Part shown: positions 12,501 to 23,951 of the stretch, piece after piece | Position numbering within the stretch: position 1 is the stretch's first letter | How the letters are laid out: each line of letters begins with the position of its first letter | DNA from: Oscheius sp. JU75 | Taxonomy: Eukaryota; Nematoda; Chromadorea; Rhabditida; Rhabditidae | Direction: 5' to 3' | DNA length: 64,000 nucleotides | Assembly: GCA_037178855.1 (NCBI GenBank) | Contig: JASJZC010000005.1 | Span: 5,580,001 to 5,644,000, forward strand | Position numbers and translations under genes: made by a program | Notes under the pieces: generated by a model | Seen by the model: the letters and a program-made list of their open reading frames with translations, nothing else | What the model was told of the DNA's origin: nothing | Database searches by the model: none

Positions 12501-15201
12501 TCTCAAATCACATTAATTGCGTTTATCGGTGTTTTACACACATTTTCGTGACTTCTAAGTGTATTCAATCGACTCAGTGTCGAAAACTACCTTAGAAACG
12601 TCTACTTCGACGTCAATAAAGATCAGAAAAATGTTGAAAATTGTGAAAATGCTGTTCTTCTCCCCTTATTCCCATTTTCCGAATATGCAAAAAAAGCGAT
12701 TTGAGGGATGAAAACGCGTTCAGCCGTTCACCCATCCACCCCTAATGTCCCTTTAAAGATTGTCGGGACGTTGTTCAATAAGAGCCGAACAGAATAGTAC
12801 AAGCATAAAACTTATTTTAAGAGTGACTCTTACGGAACATGTATGAAGAGAATAAGTCTCAGGAGAGGGGCCTTTTTGTCGTATGAGAGACAACTAATGA
12901 GGCACTGACACCTGGGCTGAATTAATCAAAAGGCAGAAAAGAGCCGAACATAATACACGGCTCAAGGGGGAGAGGGAGAAAAGCGCCTGAATCGATAGAC
13001 GTCTGTGTTACCTTCAAAAGCTTAGCCACCTGGACGAACAGCTGAGTCTATTTTCAACATATCTGCTCACTAGAACTTATTTGGTCTGATCTGGGTTTCT
13101 CTATAACTACCGGTATCCCTAGATGACATATTTTGATTCGTCCTTCAGCTTCTTTCTTATGGTCTAGATGTATCCAGCTTTTGCGACAGACCTTTTAGAC
13201 TGCGAGAGTAGAAGTAGTACTGAAATGGGCAAGACGGCTCAGAATCTTTAGCAGAATTTGACTGTCCCTTATCTTTAGCTTAGAATTTTTAGAGACTGAC
13301 CTCAGCGCTTTCATAGGACTAGCAGGTGATATGTCTGTCAGCCCAAGTTACAAACCCTACATGCAAAATTAGTTAACATTCTGGAACCCATTTTAGGGCA
13401 AGAATTAGTAAGGGCACACAAGGTCATGGACTTCTTCCAAAAAATCAAAAAAGATGTCTCTAAATGACACCCCTTTCCAAGATACTGGTAAACCACAGAG
13501 AGTTTGTTTGCTTTGGTAGGTAATGGAAAACTATGCCAACAAAGTACGGAAAGTTCACACTATTTCATTGCATACCTTCTACTGTGTTACTGCACTGTTT
13601 TCTTGAACAAAGTGGCTCTCTTTTGAAGAAAAAAACTATTAGGCATGCTGGATGTTGAGAAAGGAAGAGGCTTGTATAGTTCTTTGGAAGAGCTACTAAT
13701 GGCATGACAGTACGTATACGTCTTTGGGGACACCATATTTCGGCAGAAGGGATGACTGGACCCCCATTCGAATCGTAGACGACCAAACAATAGTAGTGTT
13801 TTTCAGGAAACTTTCAACGTTTATTGGGCGTTTGTTTGGCTGTGTTTGAAATTCATAAAGGACAAACAGGGTAAGAGGAGCTATGTTCATAGAAAGACCC
13901 AAAGAAAATTGAAATGCGGTGGCTGAACTCAGAGTCAGGCGGCTCCAGCCAAAAGACAAATAATGCGCGCCAACTACTCGGTCGGAGGGTTACAGAGAGG
14001 GCACACGGAGGACACACACTTGTCAGAGAGTGAGACGGAATACAACTGATCAGTGGGGACAGACCGTCTGGAGAGAGAATTTGCATAGTAATGCTACTGA
14101 TGCATGCCCCGAGGACGTTTGAACTAGGATTCTTTGCTGAAGGAGAAATGGTTCAAAACTGGTAGTAAAACGGGTATATTCAGGAAACTGGAACTGAAAA
14201 GGTCAGATTTGTTCTAATCAGTTATGGGAAACACTCAAGGCACAGACCCTTAGGTCGTCGTATATCTTTCCGCATACACGTATAGAACAAACACAGAAAC
14301 CGAGACCGTCATAGAAGGTTGTTTGCGCTCCTGATGAGCCATACACACTCAAACGATAATTTCATTGGCTCAATAGAAGACCAGGAGAATGCAGCTACAA
14401 AAACGATTTCTCCGAGGCTGTTTGCAGAGACTAGTCCGGCGTGAACTGGCGTCTACTGACTTGTTGATCTGGGGCACAGAGCAAGGGAGAAAAGGTAGCA
14501 ATTCGTCTGAATGAACCATCAACTTTGCAATGAAGCCAAAATGGAGTAAAATTCAAGCGTCGCAACAAAAAAAAAGTGTTTTGCATGATTGCAAATTTCA
14601 AAACGTTTCCTCACGGCGTGTTATACCCATGCAAAAGGCGTCACCAATTTTTCTCACGCCATATTCCTATTTCGAGGGCGGGAATTCAAAATTAGTTCTC
14701 TAGCCGCTTTTTAGATTAATGTAGGGTATACAGTATTCTGTGCCAAAATCGGTTTAAACCAGGTAGGAGGTTTTCTGTAGGATACTGTACTTAAGGAAAC
14801 GAGCGGCATTAGCGCCCAGTTTGAAAAAGTGGGGACGCGCATAACACGCCTTGTCCTCAGTAACGGGACATACTGTAGAATTTTTCTTCACGGGATCCGC
14901 CGCGCCAGTCCTTTAACATCTGGCAGTTGATTTCACCCGATTTTTCTATGTGATTTTTGTCCAATATAAAGATTTTTCACTATCGCAGCACATATCAGGC
15001 TGTTGCATGTTCTAAAGGGTTCTTATGCATGCTGAATTCAATGAAGACGGTTAGAAACTGAAAAATGAGTTCTATACGTCAGAATACCCGTTTGCGGACG
15101 AAGAGAGGCGGCTACCGTATTTTTTGAACGAAGGGGGTCGCCTGTCGAACTATTACCCTCTGTTATACACCACGTAATCCGTACCAATATGATGAATCCA
15201 G
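9501..15201. other. Long gene-poor spacer
   Basis: Nearly 5.7 kb without a recognisable gene, by far the emptiest stretch of the window. Open frames are short, overlap on both strands and match nothing I know. It contains a TTAA-flanked MITE-like element at 12431-12757 and a pair of short direct repeats (AGAGCCGAACA near 12781 and 12941). The part near 14580-15000 is probably the upstream region of the kinase gene. Confidence 0.5.
12431..12757. repeat. MITE-like element with TTAA ends
   Basis: About 327 bases bounded by inverted repeats of roughly 45-50 bases. Both ends read TTTAAAGGGAC inward, followed by GGGTGGA, then CGAACGCGTTTT on the left and TGAACGCGTTTT on the right. TTAA at each border suits a piggyBac-type target duplication, although TTTAAA is itself a palindrome and could belong to the repeat. 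No coding capacity is seen inside. Confidence 0.75.
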
Positions 15202-17155
15202 ATGAGCGACAAGGACAGCTGGCCAAAGTCTGCAGAAGCCTACAAATTTGGCCCAGTAATCGGCGAAGGAAGTACTGCCACTGTTTATGAGGTAATGTTT
15301 TCCATGTTTTTCAGTAGGTTACGTTAGTTTTAGGCAGTTTGTATACCACGCAACGAACGGTGTGCCGTGAAATGTATCAACATGGAGCAAGCAGACGCCT
15401 CTTTTATGGACGAGATAGCAATCGAGATCAGTGTAAATCTTATTATTTTCCTATATACGCCAGCATTTTCAGGCGATGGCTCGATGTGACCACCCGAATG
15501 TGGTTCAGTACTACGCCTCCTTTATAGTCAAAGAAGAATTATGGATTGTGATGAGGATCCTGGATGCTGGGAGTGTGCTGCAAATATTGAAGCGGAAAAT
15601 CAAAGTATTCTGTCCTGCTTCCCTCCACAAATGCGTCGCTTAGGCCCTAGGAAAAGAGAGGGCTAAACACGGAGTCCTGGATGAGACCACAGTATGCACA
15701 ATACTAAGGAAAACTCTGAAAGGGCTTGAATACCTTCATGCCAACGGCCACGTCCATCGGGACATAAAGGTTTGTCAATACTTTTCGGTCCCATTTTTTT
15801 TTCTCAGGCTGGTAACATTCTTTTGTCCCAGGACGGGACTCTACAGATAGGCGATTTCGGAGTGTCAGCACTGCTTGCTGCCAGTCGAGGTGACAACTCG
15901 CGCAAGAAAGTCTGTCATACGTTCGTCGGAACACCCTGTTGGATGGCCCCCGAGGTCATGGAACAGGAAAATGGCTACGATTTTAAGGCGGACATCTGGA
16001 GCTTGGGCATCCTGGCCGTCGAGCTGGCCACCGGATACGCTCCCTATTTTCATCATCCACCAATGAAGGTATGATTTTGCTTTTTTTTCAGCTAAAAGCA
16101 TATTAGGTAGTGATATTGACGCTCAGAGACGACCCGCCGACTCTGGATACGAACGCCGAAGAGAAAGACCAATACAAGGCCTATGGAAAGACGCTGCGTT
16201 CCTTCATCGCCGACTGTTTACAGGTAGTTCGACTTTTTCCGAAGAGAAGCGCCTCTGCTAATTGCTTCTTACTGTACAATTACAAAAAAAATAGTTCCGA
16301 AAATTTGCTTTGCTCTAAAAAGTATCCTGTAATTGCTGAAATGTCTTCGCGAATGCGCTTCCTGCTGGCCGTGCTCGTCTCCGGCAGCGCTGCTCTCAAA
16401 TACTGGCAGATGACGAAAGAGTTTGACTACAATCGGTGAAGAATGCACCCTGGTACATGCGCTCCTACAATTGGCTCAAGGACACCATCTTCTAAATAGA
16501 TCGCCTCTCTTGTAAGATTTCTTATTTATTTTGTTTGGTTTTTTTTTGTGACGGTAATGATTTTGTCATCATACCGTAGTTTAAAAGGCAAGAGTGGCAA
16601 ACAATCCATCTTGAACTGACCAGATCGCGCGCAGTTTTCAGCTTCTTCAGACGTAAAGTTGAAAACAAAGTCCTATACGGTCCACTCGGGACTCATTTGC
16701 ACTGAAACTGTGGCATCATTTTCTGTTTCTCGTTGGGATCAATTCAAAAGTATAAAAATTGACGAGAAACAGGAAATTACTCCTGCAACGAACGAATGTT
16801 TAACGTTTCCGGCTGAATAGAAAACTGTCCATAACAGACAGTTTAGTCATTTCTCTTTTAACCCTGTCCCTTTCCAGAAAGACCCGGAGCAGCGTCCGAC
16901 GGCCACTGGGCTCCTCAAACACCCCCTGATGAAGAAGGCCAAGGGCGAAAAGTACCTAGTCGAAAGTCTTATCGACGACATCTCCACAGTTCCTCCACTT
17001 CGTCACAGCTCGGTCAACAAGCAGGTATCCCACTTTCTTTGTACTTCGCTTACAATAACTTTGAGCCAGCTCCGCAAGTTGACGATCAAAATGAGAATTG
17101 GCAATTCGACTTCTCTGGAGCCGTGGCTGCCAGCAGCAGCGAAGAAAGTAGCTAG
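15202..17155 (+). CDS. gck-3: SPAK/OSR1-type Ser/Thr kinase (GCK-VI), short form
   Basis: WNK-activated kinase that in other animals phosphorylates cation-chloride cotransporters to control cell volume. Starts [10 protein letters not shown] at 15202; the glycine loop [10 protein letters not shown], lysine CAVKCIN, catalytic [22 protein letters not shown] and activation-loop [15 protein letters not shown] all match SPAK/OSR1 in order, up to [15 protein letters not shown] and the WNK-axis linker ending [17 protein letters not shown]. It then stops at 17153-17155, about 350 residues in total, whereas SPAK/OSR1 proteins run over 500 residues and end in a docking domain that binds RFxV peptides. 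That domain is not seen before the convergent ALKBH1 gene. The junction after EIAIEI (near 15428-15471) does not splice in frame with GT-AG. A 654-base intron (16224-16877) holds a nested open frame. Confidence 0.88.
16341..16495 (+). pseudogene. Nested small membrane-protein frame, frameshifted
   Basis: Inside a 654-base intron of the kinase gene, same strand. The first part, starting [20 protein letters not shown] at 16341, has a single hydrophobic segment followed by [11 protein letters not shown] and a stop. Shifting the frame by one base at 16435 gives [19 protein letters not shown] and a clean stop at 16493-16495, with coding-like codons throughout. Together the pieces would make a protein of about 51 residues with one membrane segment, as in small mitochondrial inner-membrane subunits, but I do not recognise it. 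It could be a retrocopy with a one-base deletion, a living gene hit by a sequence error, or chance. Confidence 0.45.
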
Positions 17156-17215
17156 TGGATATGAAGAAATAATAATGTAGACGTATTTATTAACACTCAG
17201 AGTAAAAGCTATATT

Positions 17216-20200
17216 TTATGGATTTACCTGTCTTATAGTCATGTTGATCCTATACTCATTCAGATAGTTTTCTAGAAAGTCGTCGTCCTTTATTGTGAAC
17301 GTCTTCGTCAATTTGGTGCACGGAATCGCGTGGTAGACGAGTCTCTGCTCGCCGTGCATTACCAGGACGTCTCCGGAATGAAGCCAGATAGGCAGAACAG
17401 GATCGTCGAGCGTCATTCCGCCGGAGAGATAGATGGCCGACTGGCCGAGAGACAACGATATAAGTGGGGCGTTGCTTCTTTCGGATCTGAACCGATTTGC
17501 TGGGAAAGAGAATGAACTGACCTGTCCACGTGAGGAGAAAGAGCGGACTTGGGAGGATAGTAGTTTATGATGGTCGTATCCGGTGTCATGCTGCCAATCC
17601 CCAGGGCCCGGGAGATTACCTGGAAACCTGTGGTTCAGAAGCTGTTTTTGTGGTTACAAGTTTAGCACACAAACATAGCCAAGTATTTGTTGTAGTTGAA
17701 ATTGACCGGAAATGTCTTACGGCTCTTTATTCTTTGTCTAATTGGTTAGGGACAAAGCTCTGTCAACATTTTTCACCAAAACAGGCCGGAAAAAACACTC
17801 TAGCAACAATTTTGGTGCCAGAACTAACTTCTTCCTGTGCATTGCTTGTTTACTTTATTATTAGCGTTTTCTTCTTTTTGTTATAGCGGGAGATTCAACG
17901 CCAAGCTGCAAGAAGCCAGAGCTCGTTGAATACATTTCACCAAAAACACAAGATTTCATCGCAGGATTAGAATAACACCATTCAAAGTCTTGTTCGGTCA
18001 GTTCTTATTAAAAATAATTTTTGTTTATCTTGCAGGTTTAGATGAAAACAAAACGGGATCCCAGACTATTCATGAGGTCCCCGAAGTTGAGGAGCGTGAA
18101 TAATACTTTCAAGTATAATACAGGTTTCCAGAAGAATACGTCGAAGAGGAGGAAACTCCTTGGGCTGACAAGGAAGCGACCATAAGTGGCGATTCCCGAT
18201 GTTGATCGCCCAAAAGCTGGAGCACGAAGTATAATGGCTGTTGTTCTCGGGGAATAAAACGGATTTTACAAGTAAGCAATTAACTTAGCATCTTCCCAAC
18301 TTTTTCGCAAGATATCAAATTCAGCCGTTGGAGGGTTGATCGCTTGATCGCATTGTGGTCGAAAAAGCTCATAGGGCAAACTAAAATAGGGTAAATCAGC
18401 GTTTTACAACTAGCTGTTTTTCACTACTAGCCAATTTCAACTGAATATCTCCATGAAAAGATTATTAGGACGCTCAATCCTACATTTCACAGCACTTTCG
18501 AATTGATTTGTTAATAAAAAGTCAAACCCGCGTTGATCGGGTGGAAAGCGGCCGCCTTAGCAATATACCACTTCTATTACAAAAATGAAATGTTTTCACT
18601 TTCGGTCAATTCCAAATGCAACATATTCACTGTTCAACAGCAATGAATATCTTATTAAAGGACTGCCTCACTTTTGGCATGAACTGGGTCCCAAAAGAAT
18701 GCTTACGGCTGTCACATATTATTATCTTTTCTCCTCGAAGATCTTTGCAGAACTCACCCTGCCAAACAGGACCAATTCGTCGGGCAGTGGTCTCCCAGCC
18801 GGCGGATACTCCTTAGTATTCCAATCGTATTCGACTCCCAAGGTAGTCCATCTCAATTTGCGTCCAGCCGTTCGCAGCACGTCACTGAAAAAATTGGTTT
18901 CAAGACACATATTATTCGCAAAGAAACCTTTCAGGAGAAGAGCAATGAGCATCCATATTCGTCCGATTCGGTGGCTCTGTATAATTGACCACTCTTCGCA
19001 TCCATTCAACATCGGCGTCTGGTCTAAAATTTTGCGACTTTCGAAGGTTTTTGTACAAAAAGTACCTCAGGATGCCTGGGAGCATGTAAAGTCCAACTCT
19101 GTCGGCAAAGGAGGCCACCTTCCACTCGTTGACTGGTCGTAATCCGAGTTTTTCGTACAGACTGGCATCAGCGTACACGAATCCGTCTTCTAGGCTTCTA
19201 ATCGAGAGTCGTGGATCTCCGAGACGGGGATCTGAAATCGGTCATGTGAATAGGGATTGAAGCCTTTCCAGGCGGAAAACCTGCAGCATTCCCCAGGAGA
19301 ACTTTAATAATTCCTCCAGTTTTCGATCCCTTGCAATTAGTTGCTAACTTTTAGCGAAAAACCAGCCGTCTCCGACGGCTTCGCCGTCCCTTTGCCTTAA
19401 GTTTACAGTGGCGGCTGCGCCGCTTCATAGTATCAAAAGACTCCTAATAGTTTCATTAGGACAAAAGCAAAGTTCTAGAGTGAATCTAAAGTTGACTTGC
19501 CACCTAATATTTGCAATAACTTTTCTGAACGACACAATTTTTTGACATGCCATGTCTTACCAGCTTTTGGTCCGCGGTCACGAACGGACGGACAGACACC
19601 ATTGTGCTTTAATTGTAGAGAGATGCATATAATGGCAAATCGAGAATAAGCCCAAGAGTCTGTGGCCATTCAAGGCTCAACTGACCGAGGGAGAAGGCAG
19701 CTTCACTCCAGCGGAATGGCTACCAAGCCAACATTTCTTCTGGCTTCTACGGGCTGCGCGGTACCTGCCACGCTCGTGCTTTGCGGTCGCAAGAAGAATG
19801 AAGAAGAAGACACCGTTCTTATCTTTTCTTCTTTTCGCTCTCATCTTCCCACATCAACAACACGTGCTTCTCATCCCTCTCATGAATACAAAATGCCCCC
19901 TATACTCAGCAGAAGATAGCGGGACTAGTGCTTCCCATCTTTGACATAACCACATTGTCCTCCCCTCCCCCGGTCAGTTCGTCTCTTGATTTCGAAAAAC
20001 AAAAATCCAAACACATCTTTCCCTCCTTTTCTAGGATCAAACTTCCTCCAAACGAGTGCGAGAAAATAGAACTCGAGCAAAATAAGAAGAACCTACCAAT
20101 GACATCAGCAAATTCTGGCAGTGGTTTTCTCTTCTTGTACTTCTTGAACATTGTCTTGAAGACAGTCCATTCGCCGCCCTCCGTATCGCTACCGTACTGA

Positions 20201-21503
20201 TCCGCATCTTCTTTCTGCAAAACAAGCAAATTAGTGGGGGAACAGTGCGTGCTGCACGATATTTTTGATTTTATTTGTAAGGTGATCGCAGGCGAACGAT
20301 TCGTTTTGTAGTTGTTCCGATGAGAGATTAATCATCCTCTGGGAAATCAGCGTTAACTGTCCGGATAGGTTTACAATGTGCACTTATAGTCTTCATATTC
20401 GTTCCTCGAGAGATCCATTTCCACTAAAAATGGGGAGTAATTTTCTGTTTCTCGTCAGTTCTTTCAGTGAAAACGCTAGGTCTCACGAGGAAAGAATCTA
20501 CAGTACTATGTTTTCATCTTTCGGACTAAAAAGACTACATAAAATATTATGTTTTCTGTTGCCCGTACTTGCTTGAACTGATCTCAGACTTGATTCAAGC
20601 TTTCTGGAGGAAAAACATGGTTGAAATTTATGAAATCTAGGCATATATCTTAATTACAAAAGCTCGAAATCAAGCTATTTTTTTACCAGCTACCGTCTTC
20701 TCATGGATGGTGCACTAAGCAAGAGCTACAGAATCTCAAAACAGTTATAATTACTCATATCTCATTCTCACAAACCCATTAAGAAAGTCGACTTCCTTGC
20801 TTGTCGTTTAGCTGGTTTTCACCAGCCTCATCAGAAGACACATACTGACTTTTTCGGACAAGAGCTGCTTTCTAATTATTCGAGGCTCCCCAAGGTACTG
20901 AGATGTTCAAACACATTAATTGGCTGTTATTTACTACCTGAAAGCAGCTGCAAATGGTCGCCTTTGTATACGATTAACCGATACAGAAAATCACAAGATT
21001 AGCGGTATGTTAGGGCTTCTTTCATCCGTTTCGTCTACTTTCCAAGAGGGTTTCACATCTATACCAGTGATCTCTAGTACACGAGTAAACATCGCTAATT
21101 CTCCATTCATCATTTGGCCATATGTCTGAATTTTTGTGGTGCTAGCCACCATATTTTCCCGCCCGTTTCTCGAGCCACTCCGCATTAATTAGTGATCTCG
21201 TAATCATCGTAAACAATGCGCCTTGGGTAGTAAATTTGTACTTAAACTTTCGTTATTTTTCTCAAAAAAACTGGTTTTCGAATCTCTTTCATTTGACCTG
21301 ATGCAAGTTAGATGTGACACAGTACTCTATTTTCAATCTTTCATCTTTTCACCTGTTTATGCTCATGAAAAAGTCATTTCATGAGCAGCTGCTACAGGTT
21401 ACGCATCGAATTTGTTGTGGAGGGAGGTAAAGAACTGAGGTCTTACCTGTGGCGGGGCGGGGCTCGTTTCAGAGCTGCTGCTCTCTCGACTTCTGTCGCT
21501 CAT
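17216..21503 (-). CDS. alkb-1: ALKBH1-type Fe(II)/2-oxoglutarate dioxygenase
   Basis: Nucleic-acid demethylase family acting on tRNA and DNA, often mitochondrial or nuclear. The N-terminal exon MSDRSRESSSSETSPAPPQ (start 21503) joins KEDADQYGSDTEGGEW and KPLPEFADVID, matching the ALKBH1 start; later exons give GLRPVNEWKVASFADRVGLY, KLRWTTLGVEYDWNTKEYP, TTIINYYPPKSALSPHVDRS and SLGQSAIYLSGG. HVD supplies the first iron ligands, VYHAIPCTKL the distal histidine, and INMTIRQVNP closes the protein at 17216, as in the human enzyme before its longer tail. Introns of about 1.1 kb (17640-18740) and about 0.85 kb (19235-20090) are large for this window; the second holds dispersed repeat copy 2. The first exon overlaps the end of the UQCC6-like frame on the same strand. 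An upstream in-frame ATG (MKRNLNEAK) is an alternative start. Confidence 0.85.
19361..19623. repeat. Dispersed repeat family, copy 2
   Basis: Located in an ALKBH1 intron. Starts ACCAGCCGTCTCCGACGGCT and GCCGTCC, has GGCGGCTGCGCCGC, then the block TCTAAAGTTGACTTGCCACC shared with the partial copy at 42381, then GACATGCCATG, CGGACGGACAGACACCATTG and a TGTAGAGAGAT end. It is longer than copy 1 in its middle, so the copies differ by internal insertions or deletions. Confidence 0.7.
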
Positions 21504-21772
21504 CGTTGAGCGCTTTGTACTTGCGGAGGAGCTCGATTTTGCCTCGTTCAAGTTCCGCTTCATATTCCTGCAAAAAGCGTGCTTTTTATCGATCAATTCT
21601 TTTCGTTTTTGCTGATATTATCTGCAAAGAAAAGCAAAGGTACCTGCATAGGCTTGTAGTAATGGGAGACAACATTGGCCCCGATTATGACTCCAATAAT
21701 GAGAACGGCACTCTTCTTTAGGGCTTCTTCGAGCGGTAGACGATACGGCCACCAGCGGGGGTTGGAAGACAT
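21469..21772 (-). CDS. Small mitochondrial protein resembling UQCC6 (brawnin)
   Basis: Two exons (split near 21570-21665) encode about 82 residues: MSSNPRWWPYRLPLEEALKK, then one membrane segment (SAVLIIGVIIGANVV), then SHYYKPMQ and a charged helix (LERGKIELLRKYKALNDERQ) with stop at 21469. In UQCC6, a small factor for respiratory complex III assembly, a single membrane segment is likewise followed by GAEVVHRYYRP and a RGELKTELL-like helix, so the match is good in pattern though short. The end of this frame overlaps the first coding exon of ALKBH1 by 35 bases in another frame on the same strand, so the two may share a transcript. Another small single-pass mitochondrial protein remains possible. 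Confidence 0.5.
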
Positions 21773-22180
21773 GCAGGGAAGAGGTTTCCTCAGTCTGAAA
21801 AATACGAGACTTCCGCTGTGATCACAAATTGAGCAGTGTCTAATTGTCCCGCCCCGTTTCGTTTATTCATGTTCCCTCTCGGAGTGAGATCACCCTCAAA
21901 TAGCTTTATAGACGTCCTTCTTACGCTTCTTAATTTTTTTTCCTCGCTTAGGTTTCCGTTCTTTGCCTACTTCCAGACCAAAATCAAGCCTGTCTACTCC
22001 CAGAAACAGATCAAAGAATCATCTGAGCCTTTTCGGCAAAATATCATAGTTCGCAGATTGAAAAAGATATTGAAATAGAGCACGATAGATCATAATCCAG
22101 CCGTGCTCAAGTGAAGCCTAATCACGTCTTTCTCAGAAAATCTCGTACTATTTTTGATCCCAAAATCAAGAGCTTCCAGA

Positions 22181-23627
22181 ATGCATTATTTTACACTACT
22201 GAATAGAACAGCGGCCTTGAGCGATGGCTCCGATTACTGGATGGACAGACTGATGGAGCTGGAAGTTTGTCTGCTTCTTTGGAGGTAGATTTGGGGAGTA
22301 ATACAAAAGTAACGGGGATTTCCAGCTATGTGGAATGCGGGTCAATGCTGTACATGCTCTACAAGACGAACCAATACCACCCGAATCTGACATGCCTGCT
22401 TAAACATTTAGTTATACAGTACTTTTTCTCGATGGGAGCCAGACTCGTTCAAATAGTCTACATGTATAGAATGAACCCGAGTGGTTAGTATAGGGTCTTA
22501 CGCGAATTTCATAGCGAAAACATTTAGTAGATTTACGCGAAAGTTACGTCTTTACTGGAGCTACCTTGATACGCAACTGGCTTGTGTTCATCGCCTTCTA
22601 CTTCGCTCCCTTCGCAATGTTTGAAAGATCATACGCGACGATCAAGATCCAGGTGTTTCTGAGCAGTTATGCGCTCGGAATAATCAGCCCTTTTTAGGAT
22701 TACGAAAACAATCAGCGACTCTATGTCGGCTATTTGCTGGCACTGATCCTTCATCTCTTTTGCTTGATCTCGGCCGTACTGTTCATACTTCGTGAGTCAT
22801 CCTTACAGCAATTTTCTGATACAAAGATGCAGAAGTCATCCCCGTATGGTATCATCTCGGTGGTTTCCTCACTGCCAATATTGCATCATTTTTTGTAAGT
22901 TCAAAATATGAAAAGTCATATTGCATAGGTTTGCCTAGCCAATGACTACTGCAACGCCAAGCGGTTCGAATCTATCGCATTGATGGGAAAAGACACGGCC
23001 AACTACTCCCTAAGCGAACGATTTCAGCTCGTCGAAAACTTGAAAACAGCTCACGTGAGAAATATACCAGGAATGCAAACAAAACCAAAGGTTTCAGCTC
23101 TTCAAAAGAGGAATCACCTTTATAATTGCTTTCAGCATTTCCTGCAGCTCGTTTATTAGCGCCGAGATCGTGGAAAATGATCCGATTTTGAAGAATTGGA
23201 TGCATGTCGGCTTCAACTACACGGCTATAGTGTAAGTCAAGCGGTTCTATCAAATAACCATTTACTGGGTTTTATTTCTGGACAAAACACCTAGAAAATG
23301 ATATTTTACAGGTATGGAATAGGACTGCCGGCAGCAATGTATTATTACAATCATCTGTGGCAGAAGGAGTTCGTCCGATTGTGGAATGTGGTATCTAAAT
23401 CGGCGAAAAGGCTATGAAAACACGACTTTTAGTTCAAGACCATGGTATGTGGCCGAAGTAACCATGTAGATCTGATCGAGAAGCAAGCTAGTCTGCCCAA
23501 ACTCAAAACGACAATGGGAAAGGACATGCTGCCGAGGAAGGAGAACGAGACGGACATATACTTTGATCAGCTGAACAAGGACTGGAAGTTCGTGAGGAAA
23601 CATAGTTCAAGAGTGCTTACAGTATAG
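22181..23627 (+). CDS. Sre-type nematode serpentine chemoreceptor
   Basis: Seven-membrane G-protein-coupled receptor of the kind nematodes express in chemosensory neurons. Eight exons assemble from MHYFTLLNRTAALSDGSDYW (22181) through VECGSMLYMLYKTNQYHPNL, YVFTGATLIRNWLVFIAFYF, the hallmark FAMFERSYATIKIQDYE, LYVGYLLALILHLFCLISAV, the hallmark YSLSERFQLVENLKTAHLF and VGFNYTAIVYGIGLPAAMYY to RLWNVFKTMVCG and ENETDIYFDQLNKDW at the C terminus. The ER-S-ATI-DYE and LSERFQLVEN motifs are diagnostic for the Sre family. A stop seen at 23415 is removed by a 41-base intron just before the last exon. Length about 340 residues, normal for Sre. No sister receptor lies beside it, although such genes often cluster. 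Confidence 0.85.
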
Positions 23628-23951
23628 TTCTTAACCAGAAGAAGTCTCCCACGAAATGTCATAAAATAGATAAATTGACAGACTTACAGATTTCTGTAAA
23701 CTGACGAACGGTAGAAGACAGTCGAGAGACGGAAATGGCCTACTACTTCTCATTCCCAAGAGAGTCAAAGATAGGCCATGATTCAAACATTTTTCTCGTT
23801 CAAGGGCAAATTCAAAGCTTCTTTATTTGTACAATTCGGTCACCGAGAAACATTGGGATTGAGTGAACAGCCGGTATGTGGTTTGAGTATCAGAACAAAG
23901 CAATGAAAATGTGATAGATAAGCAATAAAATGGGACCATAAAAAAGGGACC

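Noticed and set aside
17886-18200. Plus-strand coding-like pieces (EVPEVEERE, FPEEYVEEEETPWADKEAT) within the large ALKBH1 intron
   Set aside because: Pieces follow plausible acceptors but do not join into one frame, and no family is recognised; kept as a note only.
18585-19142. A 185-codon open frame on the plus strand
   Set aside because: Antisense to ALKBH1 exons with clear conserved motifs on the minus strand; its sequence is not recognisable.
21836-22078. 80-codon plus-strand frame before the chemoreceptor
   Set aside because: No homology, no linked exons, and it lies in the likely promoter between divergent genes.
22181-23417. Early stop in the chemoreceptor at 23415
   Set aside because: A 41-base GT-AG intron just before it restores a C-terminal exon (ENETDIYFDQLNKDW) typical of Sre proteins, so the gene looks intact.
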